Part shown: positions 8,321 to 16,890 of the stretch, piece after piece
Layout: each line of letters starts with the position of its first letter
Position numbering within the stretch: the first letter of the stretch is position 1
Position numbers and translations under genes: made by a program
Notes under the pieces: generated by a model
Told to the model about the DNA's origin: nothing
The model's database searches: none
Seen by the model: only the letters and a program-made list of their open reading frames with translations
Source: Primorskyibacter aestuariivivens
Lineage (GTDB): Bacteria > Pseudomonadota > Alphaproteobacteria > Rhodobacterales > Rhodobacteraceae
Direction of reading: 5' to 3'
Assembly (NCBI RefSeq): GCF_028023675.1
Contig: NZ_JAQIOZ010000013.1
Coordinates: forward strand, 62,001-126,000
Length of the DNA: 64,000 nt

Positions 8321-10153
8321 TCACTCCACTCCGCAGCGTGAGAGGTCTTCGGCGGAAAGGTAGTCGCGCAATTCCCGTGCCAATGGGGCCAGGTGCGGCG
8401 CATATTTCTCCCAGCGTGCCACGGCACGTGTATAGATGGGCTCACGCACCTGGGCGATTGAGGCAGTGATCACCTGACGGGACGATTTGCGGTAGTCGAG
8501 CACACCGTCGTCCCAGTCCAGACCGACAAAATCGAGCACGCTGCGCATCTGTCCCTTGGTATCGGCTACCACGTCTTCATAATTGACCACCCGCACGCGG
8601 TCGGGGATGACCTTGCTCCAATGCTGAACCATGCGATCGAATTCCTTGTAGGTGGTGGCAAGGTTGGAAAAGTCGCTGCTGGCGGGTTGGTTCTGGCTGA
8701 AATGCTGGAAATAGTTGGACAACAGGCAGTCCAGCGGATGACGTCGCATGAAGAGGATTTTTGCGCGCGGCAGAGCCAGTGCAATCGCGCCGGAGTAGAG
8801 GTGGTTCGATGGCATCTTGTCGGAGAGGAACTCCGTTTTGATCCCTTCGGCGCGTACGATATCGGCATAGGTTTCGCCCAGCTTGCTGAAATCATCCGAA
8901 GTGAGCTCGTCGGAGCCGATATCTCTCTGCAACGCTTGGCGTATACGGGGGCTCTGATGCAGAGCTTCCAGAACGGCGCGCAGTTCACCGCCTGCCGTGA
9001 CCAAAGGGTGGCCCGAGAACATCTGGTCCATGAGCGTTGTGCCGGAGCGGGGCATGCCGGTGATGAAAACCGGGGCGATATCTGTGATGCCGCCATCGCC
9101 GCACCTTTTCAGAAATGCGGGTGAGAACAGGTCTCTCAGCGCATTGGCCCGCGCGACAAAGGCCTCGGCTTCGAACGGGTGCAGGGTGTTGTTGAGCATG
9201 TTGGCCTCCTTGTAGTGGCCAAATGCCTCTTCATACCGACCAAGATCATCGAGCGCCTTGCCCATGGCAAAATGAACCGATACGCGCGCCTCTTCGCCCA
9301 ACTGGTCCTGATTGTCGAGGTAGCGGTTCAGCATGGCAAATTCGGGCGACTCTTCGGTCGTTTTGCGCATGTGGACCAGCCGAGACAGTGCCGCCAACCC
9401 GGCGGGCGGAGTGCCTGCGATCTTGAGCAGGGCTTCGGCGGCTTCGTCCATTTTGCCAGCAGCGGCTAGTGCATTACCAAGGTACAGGTATGCCTCGCTT
9501 GCATTCGGATCCAGCTCGATGGCCCGTCGCGCGTGGTGTTCGGCTGCGTCATGACGTTCGTGGCGAAAAAGCGCAGAGGCAAGCTGAACATGTGCTCGGA
9601 CGCTCAGCGGGTCGATGGCCAGCGCCTTATATAAGACCTCAATGGCTTTGCCGACTTGTCCTTGCTGCAGGTAGGCACGCCCCAGGTTGGTATGTGCGTC
9701 GAGCAGCCGCCCGTCCAGCGCGATCGCCCGTTCCAGATGGGCAATCGCCTCGCGGTATTCCTTTTTGACAAAAAGCGCGCTGCCAAGATTGGTATGAGCC
9801 ATCTCGAAATTGGGCGCAGCTTCGACCGCAGTGCGGAAATGGGTGATCGCTTCGTCCAAGCGACCGATCTGTGCGAGCAGTACGCCAAGGTCGACATTCT
9901 GGATTGGGTCTTCGGGCGCGGCTTCCAGCCCTTCGCGTAGCAAGGCTTCGCCCACCTGAATATTGCCGGACATGGCTTCGTTCAGACCCTTGAGATGCAA
10001 CAAGCGGGGTATTTTCCCTAGTTCAGACATCAGGTCCTCGATCAAGCGATCCGCTTCGGAAAACCGCGCGGATCTCTGATGACGCTGAATGCGCTGGAGC
10101 GTCTCGTCCACCTCGGCCTCGGTCCGTTTGGGGGCTGCCGCCTGTGCTGTCAT
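8321..10153 (-). CDS. TPR-repeat sulfotransferase
   Basis: A 610-residue fusion. The first ~280 residues are tetratricopeptide repeats with canonical spacing (for example AHTNLGSALFVKKEYREAI and the following YLQQGQVGKAIEVLYKAL). The C-terminal half is a PAPS-dependent sulfotransferase: FITGMPRSGTTLMDQMF near residue 350 is the 5'-phosphosulfate loop, and ILFMRRHPLDCLLSNYF near residue 470 is the 3'-phosphate region. This TPR plus Sulfotransfer domain order is common in marine proteobacteria. The substrate is probably a glycan or a protein bound by the repeats. I chose the ATG at 10153, with AAGGA nine bases before it, over an upstream in-frame start that adds 27 low-complexity residues. Its start region is divergent from the tail-collar genes. 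Confidence 0.9.
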   Translation of the reverse strand: MTAQAAAPKRTEAEVDETLQRIQRHQRSARFSEADRLIEDLMSELGKIPRLLHLKGLNEAMSGNIQVGEALLREGLEAAPEDPIQNVDLGVLLAQIGRLDEAITHFRTAVEAAPNFEMAHTNLGSALFVKKEYREAIAHLERAIALDGRLLDAHTNLGRAYLQQGQVGKAIEVLYKALAIDPLSVRAHVQLASALFRHERHDAAEHHARRAIELDPNASEAYLYLGNALAAAGKMDEAAEALLKIAGTPPAGLAALSRLVHMRKTTEESPEFAMLNRYLDNQDQLGEEARVSVHFAMGKALDDLGRYEEAFGHYKEANMLNNTLHPFEAEAFVARANALRDLFSPAFLKRCGDGGITDIAPVFITGMPRSGTTLMDQMFSGHPLVTAGGELRAVLEALHQSPRIRQALQRDIGSDELTSDDFSKLGETYADIVRAEGIKTEFLSDKMPSNHLYSGAIALALPRAKILFMRRHPLDCLLSNYFQHFSQNQPASSDFSNLATTYKEFDRMVQHWSKVIPDRVRVVNYEDVVADTKGQMRSVLDFVGLDWDDGVLDYRKSSRQVITASIAQVREPIYTRAVARWEKYAPHLAPLARELRDYLSAEDLSRCGVE

Positions 10154-10446
10154 GGGACGCGATCCTTGTTCCGTATGTCTTGCTCTGTTGCCGGATGCTC
10201 GGGAACATTGTTCAAACGCAAACCCTGTCCACAACGCGGCTCAAAAAGTATTAACGGCGATTTTTCCACCACCACAAGGCGTTGTCCACGAACATGCGCG
10301 CTATCTGTGATATGCGTCACACTTCGAGATCGGCAAATCGGGTAAGACCACAGCATGTATCTTGTGTGGCCTGCATTGGCCAATCAGTGCCAGGTCGGTC
10401 CGAACTGCAAAAACATTACACACTCAACACCAACGGGAAAATTATC

Positions 10447-11079
10447 ATGTTCAAGAAACTCATACTGGCCGCGGCCCTCTCTGTGGCCGGGTTCTTCTCG
10501 GCTCCGCATGCTGCACAGGCTCAGGACTACTGGATTGGTCAGATTGTCATTGGCGGCTGGAACTTCTGCCCGCGCACCACGGTCCCGGCAAATGGCCAAT
10601 TGCTGCCGATCAATCAGAATCAGGCGCTGTTTTCGCTTTATGGGACGACATTCGGTGGTGACGGCCGAACAACCTTTGCCCTGCCGGATCTGCGCGGCCG
10701 CATCGCCATGCATAACGGGCAGGGCCCGGGGCTTGCGCCGGTGGCGCTGGGCGCACGGGGCGGGCGCAATGACGTGACGTTGAACCAGGCCGAGATGCCC
10801 AACCACACCCACACCATCACCAACACAGTGACAGCCACGGCCAATGTCGGCGGAGGTGGGGCGGGGACCTATACCGCCGGAGATCACATCACCGCAAGTG
10901 CCACTGTCTTTTCTGACGCCGGTGCACCAAGTCAGCCGCTGGCTGACGGCAGCGTGGCGGTCAATGTTCAATCCGTTGCGTCCAACACCGGCGGCAATCA
11001 GAGCTTCAACATCGCCAATCCCTTTCTGGGCGTGCAGTTCTGCGTTGTTCAGTTCGGCATCTTTCCGTCGCGCAGCTAA
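10447..11079 (+). CDS. Exported tail-collar (microcystin-dependent protein-like) protein 1
   Basis: 210 residues starting with a clear Sec signal peptide (MFKKLILAAALSVAGFF, cleavage after AQA). It continues with the phage tail collar fold: WIGQIVIGGWNFCPRTTVPA, NGQLLPI, LFSLYGTTFGGDGRTTFALP, DLRGRIAMH. The rest is a Gly/Thr-rich region with HTHTITNTV and a C-terminal FPSR. Bacterial members are called MdpB or microcystin-dependent proteins, and their role at the surface is poorly known. The signal peptide and the lack of any phage gene nearby argue for a secreted bacterial protein, not a prophage remnant. It is the first of a tandem pair, with 32 bases between them. The two paired cysteines (the one in NFCP and the one near the end) may form a disulfide. 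Confidence 0.85.
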   Translation: MFKKLILAAALSVAGFFSAPHAAQAQDYWIGQIVIGGWNFCPRTTVPANGQLLPINQNQALFSLYGTTFGGDGRTTFALPDLRGRIAMHNGQGPGLAPVALGARGGRNDVTLNQAEMPNHTHTITNTVTATANVGGGGAGTYTAGDHITASATVFSDAGAPSQPLADGSVAVNVQSVASNTGGNQSFNIANPFLGVQFCVVQFGIFPSRS

Positions 11080-11111
11080 TTCGTCGGCGCAAGAGAACAA
11101 GGTAATTTATC

Positions 11112-11744
11112 ATGAAACTGAAACTCACATCGCTTCTATTCGCGGCCATGGCGGCCCTTGTGCTTCCGGCAGATCGTGCCCAGGCACAGCAATTCTGGCT
11201 GGGTGAAATTGTCGTCGGCGGTTGGAATTTCTGCCCACGCACAACGCTTCCCGCCGATGGGCAATTGCTCCCAATCAGCCAGTGGTCAGCTCTGTTCTCG
11301 CTTTATGGCTGCACCTATGGCGGCGATTGCCGCACGACCTTTGCCCTGCCGGATCTGCGCGGCCGCATCGCCATGCATAACGGGCAGGGCCCGGGGCTTG
11401 CGCCGGTGGCGCTGGGCGCACGGGGCGGGCGCAATGACGTAACGCTGAACCAGCTCAACCTGCCCAGCCACACCCACGCCATCACCAACACAGTGACAGC
11501 CACAGCCAATGTCGGCGGCGGCGGAGGGGCAACCTACACTGCCGGAGATCACATCACTGCAGGTGCCAGTATCTTTTCTGACGCCGGTGCACCGAGCCAA
11601 CCTCTGGCTGACGGCAGTGTGGCCGTCAGTGTGCAGTCCACGGCACAGCCCACTGGTGGCAACCAGAGCTTCAACATCGCCAACCCCTATCTGGGCCTGC
11701 AATTCTGTGTGGTGACGCAGGGCATATTCCCGTCGCGGAATTAA
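11112..11744 (+). CDS. Exported tail-collar (microcystin-dependent protein-like) protein 2
   Basis: A 210-residue paralogue of the preceding protein, identical in length and very similar throughout, including the same DNA-level stretch covering DLRGRIAMHNGQGPGLAPVA. It has its own signal peptide ending AQAQ. It differs by two additional cysteines in LYGCTYGGDCRTTF, which suggests an extra disulfide. The near-identical central DNA indicates recent tandem duplication or gene conversion. A strong hairpin with a T-rich tail follows the stop, so the pair is probably one transcript. The exported location makes a surface or matrix role more likely than a phage role. Confidence 0.85.
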   Translation: MKLKLTSLLFAAMAALVLPADRAQAQQFWLGEIVVGGWNFCPRTTLPADGQLLPISQWSALFSLYGCTYGGDCRTTFALPDLRGRIAMHNGQGPGLAPVALGARGGRNDVTLNQLNLPSHTHAITNTVTATANVGGGGGATYTAGDHITAGASIFSDAGAPSQPLADGSVAVSVQSTAQPTGGNQSFNIANPYLGLQFCVVTQGIFPSRN

Positions 11745-11755
11745 GTAGCGCACGC

Positions 11756-11797
11756 GCATGCCTTGCGGTAGGATTTTCGCAAGGCATGCTTAATTTT
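11756..11797 (+). terminator. Intrinsic terminator after the tail-collar pair
   Basis: GCATGCCTTGCG, a 10-base loop, then CGCAAGGCATGC gives a perfect 12-pair stem followed by TTAATTTT. It ends the tandem pair and leaves only 22 bases to the next start, so the Hint gene may be expressed by readthrough. Confidence 0.85.
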
Positions 11798-11819
11798 GGA
11801 CTTTAGACAGGATCGTTCC

Positions 11820-12803
11820 ATGGCAACATTCAACTTTGGCGGCGCAAGAGACACCGGCGTTAGTGTCAACGGCACGTCGACGCTGGCCTATACCGAAGGC
11901 GGCATCAACTTCACCTGGACCATGAGCGGCGGTGACGGCAGTCTAAACGCATTTGGGATTGGCGGGGGGGATGTGACCGGCACCGTCGGCTTTGGACCTC
12001 ATGGTGAAACCTTTACGCTGGATGTGACCGGCACGGATGGCTTTGGCGATCCCGCAACCCGGTTTGATGGTACCATTGTGATCGATATGGGCGCCTTCAA
12101 TGGCTCGTGGACGGTGAATGGGCAACCGCTTGTCCCGGGCAACAATACACTGACAGGACCGCAATCCGAATTGGTCTTTACCTATGTCGGAAGCACCGAT
12201 TTCCACTTTATCACTATCAACAGCCTGACCGCCACGATCAATTGCTTCACTGCAGGCACTCACATCGCCACGCCCGATGGGCCGCGCGCGGTGGAAACCC
12301 TGCAAGCGGGCGATCTGGTGCTGACCGCGTCCGGCGCGGTGCAGCCGGTCAAGTGGCTGGGCCAGACCAAGGTGGACACACGCCTGATGCACCCGGCCAA
12401 GGTCAACCCGATCTGCATCACCGCGGGTGCCCTTGGCGGCGGCCTGCCCGAGCGGGACCTCCATCTCAGCGCGGACCACGCGATTGAGATTGATGGCGCG
12501 CTCTACAATGCCGGGGCGCTGGTCAACGGCACAACGATCTATCAACTGCGCGATATGCCGCGCGAAGGATTCACGTATTACCACATCGAAACCGAGGCAC
12601 ATGAGTTGCTGCTGGCCGAAGGTGTGGCCGCCGAGTCCTTTATCGACTATGCGGATCGCAATACCTTTGACAACGTTGCCGATGCCGAGCAACGCGTGAT
12701 CCCGGAAATGGAGATGCCGCGGGTTTCCACGGCACGGCTGGTGCCGGAAGAGCTTCGGACACGGCTGGCCGAAATCGCTGGTTTGGCGCGCAAGGCCGCC
12801 TGA
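11820..12803 (+). CDS. Hint-domain (Hint_2) secreted protein, putative
   Basis: 327 residues. The first ~140 form a Gly/Thr-rich beta domain with no signal peptide. At residue 142 a Hedgehog/intein-type Hint domain starts: NCFTAGTHIATPDGPRAVE, with the conserved first cysteine, then GDLVLT, LHLSADHAI and FTYYHIETEAHELLLAEGV. This Hint_2 type is frequent in Rhodobacteraceae, often in proteins thought to leave by type I secretion. Classic Hint domains cleave the peptide bond at the first cysteine; whether this one is active is unknown, since I see no clear terminal HN pair. The start is the ATG at 11820, with AGGA upstream. It follows the tail-collar pair and ends at a terminator. Confidence 0.85.
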   Translation: MATFNFGGARDTGVSVNGTSTLAYTEGGINFTWTMSGGDGSLNAFGIGGGDVTGTVGFGPHGETFTLDVTGTDGFGDPATRFDGTIVIDMGAFNGSWTVNGQPLVPGNNTLTGPQSELVFTYVGSTDFHFITINSLTATINCFTAGTHIATPDGPRAVETLQAGDLVLTASGAVQPVKWLGQTKVDTRLMHPAKVNPICITAGALGGGLPERDLHLSADHAIEIDGALYNAGALVNGTTIYQLRDMPREGFTYYHIETEAHELLLAEGVAAESFIDYADRNTFDNVADAEQRVIPEMEMPRVSTARLVPEELRTRLAEIAGLARKAA

Positions 12804-12852
12804 CAGGAAATTCAGACAGGACCCTCCGACGCGACGGGGCTCCTTCATTGTT

Positions 12853-12888
12853 CAAGGGCTGCCTTTTGGTGGCCCTTGTCTGTTTTAG
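12853..12888 (+). terminator. Intrinsic terminator after the Hint-domain gene
   Basis: CAAGGGCTGCC, loop TTTT, GGTGGCCCTTG pairs over 11 positions with two G-T wobbles and is followed by TCTGTTTT. It lies about 50 bases after the stop. Confidence 0.75.
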
Positions 12889-13201
12889 GCCGTCGCCCCG
12901 CATCTGGCGCTCCGGGTCTGGCCCGCGAATCACGGCCATGTCACGCTTGTTCAGAAAGGGCGGGTTTGGTGTCAGTATCCGTCGTTTTGCTCGATAAAAA
13001 GTGCACAAGGTCACAGGCAAGGTCAATTTTTCGACGGTGACACAATACTGGGTTTCCCTTGCTTCCGTGCTTCATGTTAATGTTTTCTGTAGATCAAGAG
13101 TGACGGTTCACATAGATAGAAACACGGCGGCGACCGGGGAGACATCCCGACCATGGCTTGGGAACGGACGCGGTAGAACAGCCAGCGACAAGGAGAGTTA
13201 C
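12889..13201. other. Non-coding upstream region of the fibre-like gene
   Basis: Together with the terminator this is a 398-base gap between genes. No convincing open frame or RNA gene is seen. The last 150 bases are lower in G+C than the genes and must hold the promoter for the fibre-like gene at 13202, but no clear -35/-10 pair could be picked. The final AAGGAG at about 13190 is the ribosome binding site. Confidence 0.5.
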
Positions 13202-14155
13202 ATGACATTTCGCATTTCCCATCTACTGGGGGCCAGTGCGGTGGTGCTTGCCGCAGGGTCCGCCTACGCCGACCAGGTGATCCTGGACGATCTGATCGTT
13301 GATGGCTCAGCCTGTATCGGTCAGGATTGCGTCAACGGTGAGAGCTTTGGTTTTGACACGCTGCGGCTGAAGGAAAACAACCTGCGGATCAAAGCGCAGG
13401 ATACTTCGTCCTCGGCTTCCTTCCCGACGACCGATTGGCAGATCACCTTCAACGACAGCGCCAACGGCGGTGCGAACAAGTTTTCGATTGATGATATCGA
13501 CGCCGGGCGAACCCCCTTCACCATTGAAGCCGGCAGTATTGCAAACGCGCTTTATGTCGATAGTTCGGGCGATGTTGGTATCGGCACGGCCACACCGGTG
13601 GTTGAACTGCACGCGGTGGATGGCAACACCCCTGCCTTGCGGCTGGAACAGAACGGTTCAAGCGGGTTCACTGCCCAGACTTGGGATCTGGCGGGGAACG
13701 AGACCAATTTCTTCATCCGGGACGTAACCAACAGTTCGAAACTGCCGTTCAAGATCAAGCCCGGCGCGCCGACCAACGCGCTGTTTGTTGCTGCCGATGG
13801 TGATCTTGGTTTGGGCACGCAGACACCAAGCGCCGCGTTGCATATTGTTCGCCCATCCGCCATATTGCGCATGGAAAGCTCCAGCGACAACTCCTCTGTA
13901 CGGTTCGTTTCGAATTCCAAGGAATGGGAGTTCGGAGATGCAGGGAATGGCCAACTTAAGCTGAGCGAGATCGGCAGCGGACAAACCGACTTCCGGTTCT
14001 CGGATGAAGGCATGTTCCGCATCAACAGTGTCTCGAGCCCGCCGACCACCAATGTGGGCACGGGTGCGATCTACGTTGACTCTGATAGCAATTCGCTCTG
14101 TTTCCGCTCTGGAGCGCAATGGTTGGTTGTCGCGGGTAGCGGTCCGTGCAGCTGA
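13202..14155 (+). CDS. Secreted fibre-like protein, paralogue A
   Basis: 317 residues with a signal peptide ending in AYA (about residue 22). The mature part opens with DDLIVDGSACIGQDCVNGE, and contains NNLRIK, NDSANGG, FFIRDVTN and repeats of the type LYVDSSGDVGIGTATP and LFVAADGDLGLGTQTP. That G-[IL]-G-T-x-[TS]-P hallmark is typical of fibre-like or adhesin-like proteins with beta-helical shafts. The start ATG is preceded by a strong AAGGAG. It is closely related over about 230 residues to the protein at 16891 but has a different C-terminus (two cysteines, ending GPCS). Its role is probably structural or adhesive at the surface. No function has been shown for this group as far as I know. 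Confidence 0.75.
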   Translation: MTFRISHLLGASAVVLAAGSAYADQVILDDLIVDGSACIGQDCVNGESFGFDTLRLKENNLRIKAQDTSSSASFPTTDWQITFNDSANGGANKFSIDDIDAGRTPFTIEAGSIANALYVDSSGDVGIGTATPVVELHAVDGNTPALRLEQNGSSGFTAQTWDLAGNETNFFIRDVTNSSKLPFKIKPGAPTNALFVAADGDLGLGTQTPSAALHIVRPSAILRMESSSDNSSVRFVSNSKEWEFGDAGNGQLKLSEIGSGQTDFRFSDEGMFRINSVSSPPTTNVGTGAIYVDSDSNSLCFRSGAQWLVVAGSGPCS

Positions 14156-14180
14156 TACGTCACTGACGCTATGAATGAGA

Positions 14181-14210
14181 ACGGGCGCACATCTGTGCGC
14201 CCGTTTGCTT
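14181..14210. terminator. Bidirectional intrinsic terminator
   Basis: ACGGGCGCAC, loop ATCT, then a matching arm gives a near-perfect ten-to-eleven pair G+C stem followed by TTTGCTTT. It sits between the convergent fibre-like gene and the pyruvyltransferase gene and could serve both strands. Confidence 0.8.
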
Positions 14211-14231
14211 TAGGGGAAGCGCACATACGAT

Positions 14232-15008
14232 TCACAGGTATCCGCGTTTTTTCAGGTCCTCGCGGAACAATGTGATGCTGTCGTAAAGGTCAGCGGGCAT
14301 GTCGGGGCAGTTCGCCTTTGAGAGGTTGTCTTTGAAGCTATGATCGGGATCCCATTTCGGCAATCCAGCGTATCGCTCGCCAAAATAAGACGCATAATCA
14401 CGAAACTTGAAACCGGCACCAATCACCTTGTCACTCAGAGTCATCCAGATAGCGGGTCTGCCGTAGGCATGGGCAAAAACAAGACCGTGCAGCGAAGATG
14501 TGAGGATGCATTTGCACTGTAATAGCTGCCGCAGGTAGCGCTCCAGAGGCAGCCGGGGCGAAATCACCAATCCGCCCCGCTCGAGGACGTCCTGACAAAT
14601 TGGATCGTCTTCGTCCGTGTAGTGCGGGATCAACCCAAAATCGTAACTCACGACGACGTCGGGGCGAAAAAAGGCCGGCATCAGAAGGCCGGGATCTCCG
14701 ATCACGCGATACGTGCCAAGACCCAGATCGATCAGTCGCTGGCGTGTCAGATGGCCCCGAACGCCTAGAATATGCTTGGGAGGCGCCATAGGAGCAACGT
14801 CAGGCCGGATCAAGCCACTACCCCAGACGATAGTGTTTTGATCAGCGCGCCGAAGCGTTGAACCCACCGTCATGTAGTGCTCTTTGTCCGAGACGTCGAG
14901 GATTGGTACGGTGTCGATCGGTTGCCCGCTGATCCGGTTGACCAGATAAGGGCCAGCAACGTCTCCGGCATTGGGGACGCCTTGAAAGGTTTTCAAAAAA
15001 ATGGTCAT
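14232..15008 (-). CDS. Polysaccharide pyruvyl transferase family protein
   Basis: 258 residues matching the polysaccharide pyruvyl transferase family. Visible marks are NAGDVAGPYL near the start, WGSGLI near residue 63, the LGVRGHLTRQRL segment near residue 83, a following GDPGLLMP, and LTSSLHGLVFAHAYGRPAIWM near residue 165, where the conserved SLHG loop binds the donor. These enzymes move pyruvate from phosphoenolpyruvate onto a sugar as a ketal, adding negative charge to an exopolysaccharide. Its start overlaps the stop of the upstream sulfotransferase by four bases (ATGA), so the two are coupled. It is somewhat short for the family (usually about 300-400 residues). Confidence 0.85.
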   Translation of the reverse strand: MTIFLKTFQGVPNAGDVAGPYLVNRISGQPIDTVPILDVSDKEHYMTVGSTLRRADQNTIVWGSGLIRPDVAPMAPPKHILGVRGHLTRQRLIDLGLGTYRVIGDPGLLMPAFFRPDVVVSYDFGLIPHYTDEDDPICQDVLERGGLVISPRLPLERYLRQLLQCKCILTSSLHGLVFAHAYGRPAIWMTLSDKVIGAGFKFRDYASYFGERYAGLPKWDPDHSFKDNLSKANCPDMPADLYDSITLFREDLKKRGYL

Positions 15009-15715
15009 GTTTTGCTCGCACTTGCGGGCAGTTCACTGGCATAGGCCGGGTCCAAAGAATACCCGAACCTATCAAAGCACCAACCTTCTTTGGTTTTGAC
15101 CGCATCTGCGGTGTCCTTGGTGAAGAATGCCTCGGTTTGCTGCTCGGAATGCAATGCTGTGGTTTTCTTGTAGTGGGGCAGGCGTTCGAGCGGCTGGTCG
15201 AAACTCAAGGCAGAGCAAACGCGTGAAATATCCTGTTCGAGCCGTTCATAGAAAATCACTTCGTCCAGAACGAATTCTGGTCCAATGAACACGATGTGTT
15301 TGTAGTTGCGATAGTTTTCAGATTTTACGAATCTCGAAAACAGGTCTTTCGCGTCGACAAAATCCTCAGGCATCTCGAAGCGACCGGCGCGGTGTTGCTG
15401 ATAGAATGCGGAAACGGCTCGGCTGAACGGGTTCCGGATATTGCCGATTTTGGTATAGTCTTGCCAGATATCTGCATCCAGCTTCTGTTTAACGGCTGCA
15501 GCGGGCATATGGTTGAACCAGCGAGGCGGTTCGTCCAGTTGGCTGACATCTCCGCGAAAACCGACGATACCCGCCGCGTCGTCCCGCATTTGCGTCGCAT
15601 CGATGATAACCGCTCCGGGTGCTTCAATCGCACCTTGGAAAAAGACCTCGGTCGATGTGCCGCCAGTCTTGATCGTCTTCAGGTAAATGAACTTGTACAT
15701 GTGGCTTACGAGCAT
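15005..15715 (-). CDS. Sulfotransferase family 2-like protein
   Basis: 236 residues. The N-terminus MYKFIYLKTIKTGGTSTEVF has the shape of the carbohydrate sulfotransferase family 2 phosphosulfate loop (K-T-G-G-T-S), and YTKIGNIRNPFSRAVSAFYQ near residue 95 matches the 3'-phosphate loop with conserved R, NP and S. Family members sulfate glycans with PAPS as donor. It is stop-start coupled to the pyruvyltransferase and lies 48 bases after the GT25 gene, so the three form a small modification operon on the minus strand between two secreted fibre-like proteins. The acceptor could be a glycan on those proteins or a capsule, which the sequence does not settle. Confidence 0.83.
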   Translation of the reverse strand: MLVSHMYKFIYLKTIKTGGTSTEVFFQGAIEAPGAVIIDATQMRDDAAGIVGFRGDVSQLDEPPRWFNHMPAAAVKQKLDADIWQDYTKIGNIRNPFSRAVSAFYQQHRAGRFEMPEDFVDAKDLFSRFVKSENYRNYKHIVFIGPEFVLDEVIFYERLEQDISRVCSALSFDQPLERLPHYKKTTALHSEQQTEAFFTKDTADAVKTKEGWCFDRFGYSLDPAYASELPASASKT

Positions 15716-15763
15716 ATCGGCGGCGTCCAGTCTGATCGTTTCGAGTGTGGCGGTTTTTCGCGC

Positions 15764-16597
15764 TCAGCCCCTGTTGAGCTTGAGGTGGGCCACGGTGCGC
15801 GAATGGCGTTCTGCACGGTCCAGAGCGTCTTGCGCCTCTTCTGCGAGCCCTTGCTGCTGCAGAAATTCGGCCCGGATGGGTTTGGGATGGATCAATGATT
15901 CAAACGCGCCCTTCGACCACGACAACTCCGATGCAAGCGGGGGAAACACGGTGAGTGCTTCCCCGGGTTTCGGCGCGATTTTGTGCATGAAGATGTCGAC
16001 GGTGGTGTCGATTTTTTCAAACCGGTCCAGTAGCGCCCTGGCAAAAGCGGATGTGAGCGCGTGGCACGGGTTAGACATGCGCAATTCCCGGCCTATCCGA
16101 AAAGGTATGGCGCCGTCGTGCTCGTCATTTCGCGCCCATCCAAGTCGCAACAGACGCGGAACCCCAGGGGAGAGGTCCAGTTGCGCGGCATTTTTCGCAT
16201 CAGCGAGCTTTCTCAGAACTTCGGGCCAATACGGGTTTAATTCGACGTCATCTTCGACCACCAGCGAGAATTGAGGTCTTGCTGAGACTTTTTTCCATAA
16301 TTCCAGATAGGTCACAAAGGTTGCAATCTGTGCCGGAATCAAGACGTTGTTGCAATCGTCGCGCCCACAGGACAGCTTGCCACACCGAAAGCAGGGCGGA
16401 TAGCTGTGTACCCGGTCCGAGCCGATAAAGTCGCGCACCCGCGGATCAGTCGCGTCGCAGGCATCGTGAAACGTAAAATCCTCTATTCCGGCCGCGTTGA
16501 GGTGTTTTGCAACATAAGTCCTGCGATCATGCGAGGCGGGCAGGCTGACGACATATACGTAATCAAAAATCGATCGAAAGGTGTCTGTCGTTGCCAT
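15764..16597 (-). CDS. Glycosyltransferase family 25 protein
   Basis: 277 residues with GT25 marks: YVYVVSLPASHDRRTYVAKH near the start, where the conserved LP-x(2)-DR contacts the donor, and SLVVEDDVELNPYW near residue 120, the acidic metal-binding motif. GT25 enzymes include lipopolysaccharide beta-galactosyltransferases such as LpsA/Lex2B and the collagen galactosyltransferases. A cysteine-rich stretch (PCFRCGKLSCGRDDC near residue 72) is unusual and might bind a metal. I chose ATG 16597 over the TTG one codon upstream. It is the first gene of a minus-strand trio with the sulfotransferase and pyruvyltransferase and is divergent from the fibre-like gene at 16891. Confidence 0.85.
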   Translation of the reverse strand: MATTDTFRSIFDYVYVVSLPASHDRRTYVAKHLNAAGIEDFTFHDACDATDPRVRDFIGSDRVHSYPPCFRCGKLSCGRDDCNNVLIPAQIATFVTYLELWKKVSARPQFSLVVEDDVELNPYWPEVLRKLADAKNAAQLDLSPGVPRLLRLGWARNDEHDGAIPFRIGRELRMSNPCHALTSAFARALLDRFEKIDTTVDIFMHKIAPKPGEALTVFPPLASELSWSKGAFESLIHPKPIRAEFLQQQGLAEEAQDALDRAERHSRTVAHLKLNRG

Positions 16598-16890
16598 CAA
16601 ATCAAACCTGCATCGGATCCCTGCCGGGGGACGGGATACTATGAACCCGGCGCGAATTTCACCGCCTCTGTATGCGATGGTCCGCCCGAAACCAAGTCAA
16701 TCCGGTTTCATACCCACTTTCGCAAGTGCTGTTTGCCAACGTTCTCAACCGGGCGTGGATGTGGAGTTCCGAAGTGACAACTTTGAGATTTCCGGTTTTT
16801 ATGCTAACATCCAGCCAGTTCGCGCTTGCCATATTTTTGCGCCACCTTTTGTACCGTTAAACTAAACTTACTTATCGGGGAGTTGATAAA

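Noticed and set aside
10447-11744. Tail-collar genes considered as prophage remnant
   Set aside because: Both have signal peptides and a dedicated terminator, and no capsid, terminase, portal, lysis or integrase gene is found in the window.
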